A stretch of DNA of 9,614 bases from NCBI GenBank assembly GCA_017382775.1, contig JAFNZQ010000261.1, positions 1 through 9,614 of the forward strand, read 5' to 3'. A program made the translations under genes and the position numbers. Positions 6,361 to 9,614 of the stretch are shown in pieces. The notes under the pieces were generated by a model that was given only the letters and a program-made list of their open reading frames with translations, was not told where the DNA came from and searched no databases. How positions within the stretch are numbered: the first letter of the stretch is position 1; the number at the start of each line of letters is the position of its first letter. Source of the stretch: Spirochaetaceae bacterium. Its GTDB lineage: Bacteria > Spirochaetota > Spirochaetia > Treponematales > Treponemataceae.

Positions 6361-8289
6361 ATGGCAACTCATCAATTTGAAACAGAAGTAAATCAGCTTT
6401 TAACGTTGATAATTCATTCTCTTTATTCCAACAAAGAGATTTTTTTACGAGAAATTGTATCCAACGCATCCGATGCCTTGGATAAGTTGAAATATTTAAC
6501 TATTTCCGATGAAAAATACAAGTCCGTGGCCTTTGAGCCCAGAATTGACATTAGTTTTGACGAAGATGGCAAAATTTTGGTGATTAAAGACAGCGGAATC
6601 GGAATGAACGAGACAGATTTCAAGGAAAACTTGGGTACAATCGCCCGTAGCGGAACAAAGGCTTTCTTGCAAAAGTTGGAAGCCGACGCCAAAAAGAATT
6701 CCGCCCTTATCGGTCAGTTCGGTGTGGGATTTTATTCCGCATTTATGGTTGCGAAAAAAATCGATGTTATTTCCCACAAGGCAGCGGAAGATAAAATTTT
6801 CAAATGGACCAGCGACGGCTCATCCGGCTACGATTTGGAAGAAGTCGGAGCGGACAATGAAGATGTGAAAAAACACGGATTGGAAACGGGTTGCGGAACG
6901 GCCGTAATTCTCTACCTTAATGATGACGATGCCGGTTTTGCATCCCGTTGGCAAATCGAGGGACTTATCAAAAAATATTCCGACCACATTGCCTTCCCAA
7001 TTTACCTCCATTATGTCCAAAAAAATTACGACGACAAAGGAAATGTGACCGGGGAAGAATCCAAGGTGGAAAAAATCAATTCCGCCAGCGCCCTGTGGCA
7101 GCGTCCCAAGTCTGAAATAAAACCCGAAGATTACAACGAGTTCTACAAAACTTTGAGCCACGACGGCAGCGATCCATTGTTGCACATTCACACCCACGCG
7201 GAGGGAACTCAGGAATACACAACCTTGTTTTACATTCCCCAAACCGCACCCTTCGACTTGTACCATGCGGACTATAAAAGCGGCGTCAAGTTGTATGTGA
7301 AACGGGTTTTCATCACCGATGACGACAGGGAACTTTTGCCTTCATATTTGCGTTTTGTTCGGGGAATAATCGATTCCGAGGATTTGCCCTTGAATGTCAG
7401 TCGGGAAATTTTGCAGCAAAATCGCATTCTTTCTTCCATAAAATCCGCTTCGGTGCGAAAAATTCTTTCGGAAATTGCCAATTTAGGTGAACGGGCGGAA
7501 AAGGACGGCGCCGACGAAAAGGACAAGGAAGCATGGAAGACTTTCTTAACCAACTTTAACCGCCCCATGAAAGAAGGCCTTTATGGAGATTATGCAAATC
7601 GGGACGAACTTTTGAACATTGTACGTTTCAAAAGTACGGCTTGCGAAAAAGGCGAATTTTGCAGCATCGCCGATTATGTGGACCGAATGAAGGCTGATCA
7701 AAAGGCCATTTATTACATAACCGGCAACGACGAAGCCCAGTTGCGTGCCTCACCGTTGTTGGAAGTTTACAAGAAAGACGGCTTCGAAATCCTTATTATG
7801 GACGACGAAATTGACGACATTGTGGTTTCATCTTTGGGCAAATACAAAGATTACGAAATCAAGGCTGTGAACCGAGCCGGTAGCGATGATGAACTTTCTT
7901 CCGCAAAGGATTCCGACGAAAAGGCTGCGGAAGAGGCCAAACCCATCGTGGAAAAAATAAAGGCCGGTTTGGGCGAAGCGGTAAAGGACGTTCGTTCCTC
8001 CAAGCGACTTACGGATTCTCCTGCCTGTGTTGTGGTGGACGAAAATGATCCGTCAATGCAATTCGAACGAATGATGAGGGCCATGGGCCAGGAAGGAATT
8101 TCCGAGATAAAGCCCATTTTGGAAATAAACTGTCGCCATCCCTTGGTGGAAAAGGTAAAGGATGCGGACGAAGCCACCACGGCGGACATTGCCCACATTC
8201 TTTTGGATCAGTCCATTTTGCTTGACGGTGGAGAAATCAAAGATCCCAATGATTTTGTGCAACGATTGAACAGATTGTTGTCAAAATGA
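6361..8289 (+). CDS. htpG: Molecular chaperone HtpG (bacterial Hsp90)
   Basis: ATP-dependent cytosolic chaperone working as a homodimer on late folding and stress-damaged proteins. Its 642 residues compare with about 624 in E. coli. The GHKL ATPase domain is complete: SNKEIFLREIVSNASDALDK (23-42, with E31 and N35), DSGIGMN (77-83), NLGTIARSGT (90-99) and GQFGVGFYSAFMVA (118-131). The middle domain carries the ATP-contacting arginine region LPLNVSREILQQNR (342-355; R348). The C-terminal dimerisation domain includes a variable acidic linker (about 507-525) and MMRAMGQEG (571-579). As in other bacterial Hsp90s there is no MEEVD tail. The start is fixed by AGAGG at 6350. The TGA stop overlaps the folC start (ATGA), so the two are co-translated. 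Nothing suggests truncation. Confidence 0.97.
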   Translation: MATHQFETEVNQLLTLIIHSLYSNKEIFLREIVSNASDALDKLKYLTISDEKYKSVAFEPRIDISFDEDGKILVIKDSGIGMNETDFKENLGTIARSGTKAFLQKLEADAKKNSALIGQFGVGFYSAFMVAKKIDVISHKAAEDKIFKWTSDGSSGYDLEEVGADNEDVKKHGLETGCGTAVILYLNDDDAGFASRWQIEGLIKKYSDHIAFPIYLHYVQKNYDDKGNVTGEESKVEKINSASALWQRPKSEIKPEDYNEFYKTLSHDGSDPLLHIHTHAEGTQEYTTLFYIPQTAPFDLYHADYKSGVKLYVKRVFITDDDRELLPSYLRFVRGIIDSEDLPLNVSREILQQNRILSSIKSASVRKILSEIANLGERAEKDGADEKDKEAWKTFLTNFNRPMKEGLYGDYANRDELLNIVRFKSTACEKGEFCSIADYVDRMKADQKAIYYITGNDEAQLRASPLLEVYKKDGFEILIMDDEIDDIVVSSLGKYKDYEIKAVNRAGSDDELSSAKDSDEKAAEEAKPIVEKIKAGLGEAVKDVRSSKRLTDSPACVVVDENDPSMQFERMMRAMGQEGISEIKPILEINCRHPLVEKVKDADEATTADIAHILLDQSILLDGGEIKDPNDFVQRLNRLLSK

Positions 8290-9605
8290 AGTTTCACACG
8301 GAAAAATTTTTCTCTCTCCTAGACTCCGTTTTGTCGGCAGAAAAAAGCCGAAGCAAAACGGATTCCGTGGAAGTTATGAAAATTCTCGCCGAGGCTTTGG
8401 GAAATCCGCAAAATTCCTACAAGATAATTCACATAACCGGCTCCAAGGGAAAGGGCTCCGTGGCCACAATGAGCGGTGAAATTTTATGGCAAATGGGAAA
8501 AAAGGTGGGCGTTTTCACTTCCCCACATATCAGCAATTTTTTCCAGCGAATAACCTTGGGCAACGGTGATTTTTTCCCTGACGAAATTTACGAATCTGCG
8601 GCGGAGGAATTACTTTCCGTTACCGACTGCGACCTTAAAACCTTTTCTTGGTTCGAACTGGTTACGGCCTTTGCCCTACTCTGTTTCCGCCAAGCCCATT
8701 GCGAATTTGCCATTTTGGAAGTGGGAATGGGCGGACGGTTGGATGCAACAAACATTGTGGAAAGTGACCTTTCCATTATTACCAACATTGAGTTGGAGCA
8801 TAAGGAATTTTTGGGAGACAGGATTGAAAAAATTGCATGGGAAAAGGCCGGTATCATCAAACCAAATGGTTTGGCCTTTTCGGCAAATCAACAATCGGAA
8901 GCGGAAAAGGTAATTCGAGAAAGGGCGAAAGACCAAAATGCCACCTTAATTTTTGTTAAGGACGAAATTGAAAATCCTCGGTGGGAAAATTCAATGGATG
9001 GTCTAAATCTTTCCTTTGAACTTTCGGGTGAACCTTACCAAATTCCAATGAAGGCCGGCGGTGGCCGTCAATGTGAAAATGCCCTTCTTGCAACCTTGGC
9101 TTTGAAAAAATATTTCGGTAGCAACTTGGAAAAATCCACGGTTACAAAAGGGCTTGCGGCGTGGAAACTTTCGGGACGTTTTGAAATCCGACATTTTTCC
9201 TCCCCAAATGGTGAGGTGGAAATAATTCTCGACGGTGCCCACACGGAAGAAAGCCTTTTGGATTTGACAAAAACCCTGCATCATTATCGTAAAACCAAAT
9301 TCATCCTACTTTTTTCCTGTGCAAAGGATAAAAATCCCGAAAATTTATGCGAAATTTTAGCCCACAACAGTTCTCCCGAAGGAATTTTTCTCACCCGTCC
9401 GGGAAACTTCAAAAAATGTGATTTTCCCGCAATGGGAAGGGCCTTTTCGAAAAAATTTCCCCACACGCCCCTTTTTGCCAAGGTGGTTAGGCTGGAATGT
9501 TCGGCCTGCACCATTTACGAGGATCTGGTAATAGTATGTTTCATAAATAGGAGTAGAGCCATCACCTTTATCTGCGCCCCACTTCATCTCAAAGGTTATA
9601 TATGA
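8286..9605 (+). CDS. folC: Folylpolyglutamate/dihydrofolate synthase FolC with foreign 3' end
   Basis: Mur-ligase-family enzyme that adds glutamate to folates and, in bifunctional forms, to dihydropteroate; cytosolic. Visible motifs: P-loop ITGSKGKGS (50-58); TSPHISNFFQRI (78-89); FELVTAFA (123-130); EVGMGGRLDATN (145-156); ELEHKEFLG (169-177) with IAWEKAGI (183-190); GGRQCENALLA (259-269) and W-x-L-S-G-R-F-E (293-300) before the Rossmann-like C-terminal domain with ILDGAHTEES (314-323). The ATG overlaps the htpG stop (ATGA) with no Shine-Dalgarno, so translation depends on HtpG termination. FolC-like sequence ends near residue 399 (about 9482). The remaining 40 residues do not resemble the expected closing helix and the GSLYLVGE-type strand; their minus strand encodes a different protein. 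The stop at 9603-9605 is probably accidental and the true C-terminus is missing. Confidence 0.88.
   Translation: MKFHTEKFFSLLDSVLSAEKSRSKTDSVEVMKILAEALGNPQNSYKIIHITGSKGKGSVATMSGEILWQMGKKVGVFTSPHISNFFQRITLGNGDFFPDEIYESAAEELLSVTDCDLKTFSWFELVTAFALLCFRQAHCEFAILEVGMGGRLDATNIVESDLSIITNIELEHKEFLGDRIEKIAWEKAGIIKPNGLAFSANQQSEAEKVIRERAKDQNATLIFVKDEIENPRWENSMDGLNLSFELSGEPYQIPMKAGGGRQCENALLATLALKKYFGSNLEKSTVTKGLAAWKLSGRFEIRHFSSPNGEVEIILDGAHTEESLLDLTKTLHHYRKTKFILLFSCAKDKNPENLCEILAHNSSPEGIFLTRPGNFKKCDFPAMGRAFSKKFPHTPLFAKVVRLECSACTIYEDLVIVCFINRSRAITFICAPLHLKGYI
9476..9486. other. Sequence junction within folC (chimera or rearrangement breakpoint)
   Basis: Left of this point the plus strand reads as FolC (ending around FPHTPLFAK) with the codon habits of the rest of the window. 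Right of it, coherent protein sequence appears only on the minus strand. The exact base is uncertain by a few positions because the two readings meet within neutral codons. No inverted repeat, target-site duplication or transposase is visible, partly because only ~130 bases follow. Confidence 0.6.
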
Positions 9606-9614
9606 TGCATCAGC
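9483..9614 (-). CDS. Fragment resembling a Bacteroidales fimbrillin (partial at both ends)
   Basis: The minus strand is open from the right edge for 44 codons and reads as plausible beta-rich secreted-protein sequence: YITFEMKWG, then DGSTPIYE, then YYYQILVNGAGRTFQPNH. The order Y-I-T-F-x-x-K-W, then YYYQI, then R-x-F-x-P-N-H, resembles the late beta-strands of Mfa1/FimA-type fimbrillins, where the YYY(Q/K)I strand precedes an N-(H/x)-(W/L)-Y-K-I strand. Beyond H44 the frame continues as nonsense antisense to folC. Codons such as TCA, TCT, ACT and CCT are used here while the neighbouring genes favour TCC, ACC and CCC. The family call is by pattern only; foreignness is better supported than identity. 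The internal ATG at 9587 is unlikely to be a start. Confidence 0.45.

Noticed and set aside
9483..9605. The last 41 codons of the plus-strand frame as the genuine FolC C-terminus
   Set aside because: The sequence (for example CTIYEDLVIVCFINRS) lacks the expected FolC ending, while the opposite strand gives a coherent protein and shifted codon choice.

Overview
The window looks like spirochaete DNA, most likely from a Treponema-type genome. The main evidence is the gene block at 2490-6270: a TatT lipoprotein, a TRAP solute-binding protein and a fused DctQ-DctM permease, overlapping by 4 bases at each junction. This is the arrangement known from Treponema pallidum (Tp0956-Tp0957-Tp0958). Moderate-to-low GC and A/T-rich promoters with near-consensus TTGACA boxes fit this. 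No rRNA, tRNA, CRISPR array, insertion sequence or convincing intrinsic terminator was seen.

Layout. (1) 1-171 is a divergent intergenic region. On the minus strand it carries a promoter, a 5' leader, a Shine-Dalgarno (SD) sequence and the first six codons (MAKQLL) of a gene running off the left edge, possibly groEL. On the plus strand it carries a promoter for 172-933, a YfcE/ApaH-like metallophosphoesterase. (2) 998-2416 is threonine synthase (thrC) with its own promoter. (3) 2490-6270 is the tripartite TRAP transporter operon. (4) 6361-8289 is the Hsp90 chaperone HtpG, overlapped by 4 bases by folC (folylpolyglutamate/dihydrofolate synthase), which runs to the right end. All complete genes are on the plus strand.

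Two things stand out. First, three successive genes (172, 998, 2490) have a TTGACA-N17-TANNNT promoter whose -10 box ends only 6-7 bases before the start codon, and none has an SD. These transcripts are predicted to be leaderless. By contrast htpG and the left-edge gene both have a leader with AGAGG exactly 6 bases before ATGGCA. The GTG at 2490 is therefore preferred over an upstream TTG that lies inside the -35 box. Second, the last ~130 bases do not belong to folC. FolC homology stops near residue 399 (about position 9482). The minus strand of the remainder reads as a piece of a different protein, resembling a Bacteroidales fimbrillin, with different codon preferences. This is either a chimeric contig end or a real insertion/rearrangement that truncates folC; a chimera is the simpler explanation.

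How the genes work together: the TRAP operon forms one import system (binding protein, accessory lipoprotein, Na+- or H+-coupled permease). HtpG and FolC share a transcript without an evident functional link. The phosphoesterase and thrC are independent housekeeping units. Most of the window is ordinary chromosomal content; no undescribed defence or mobile system was found.
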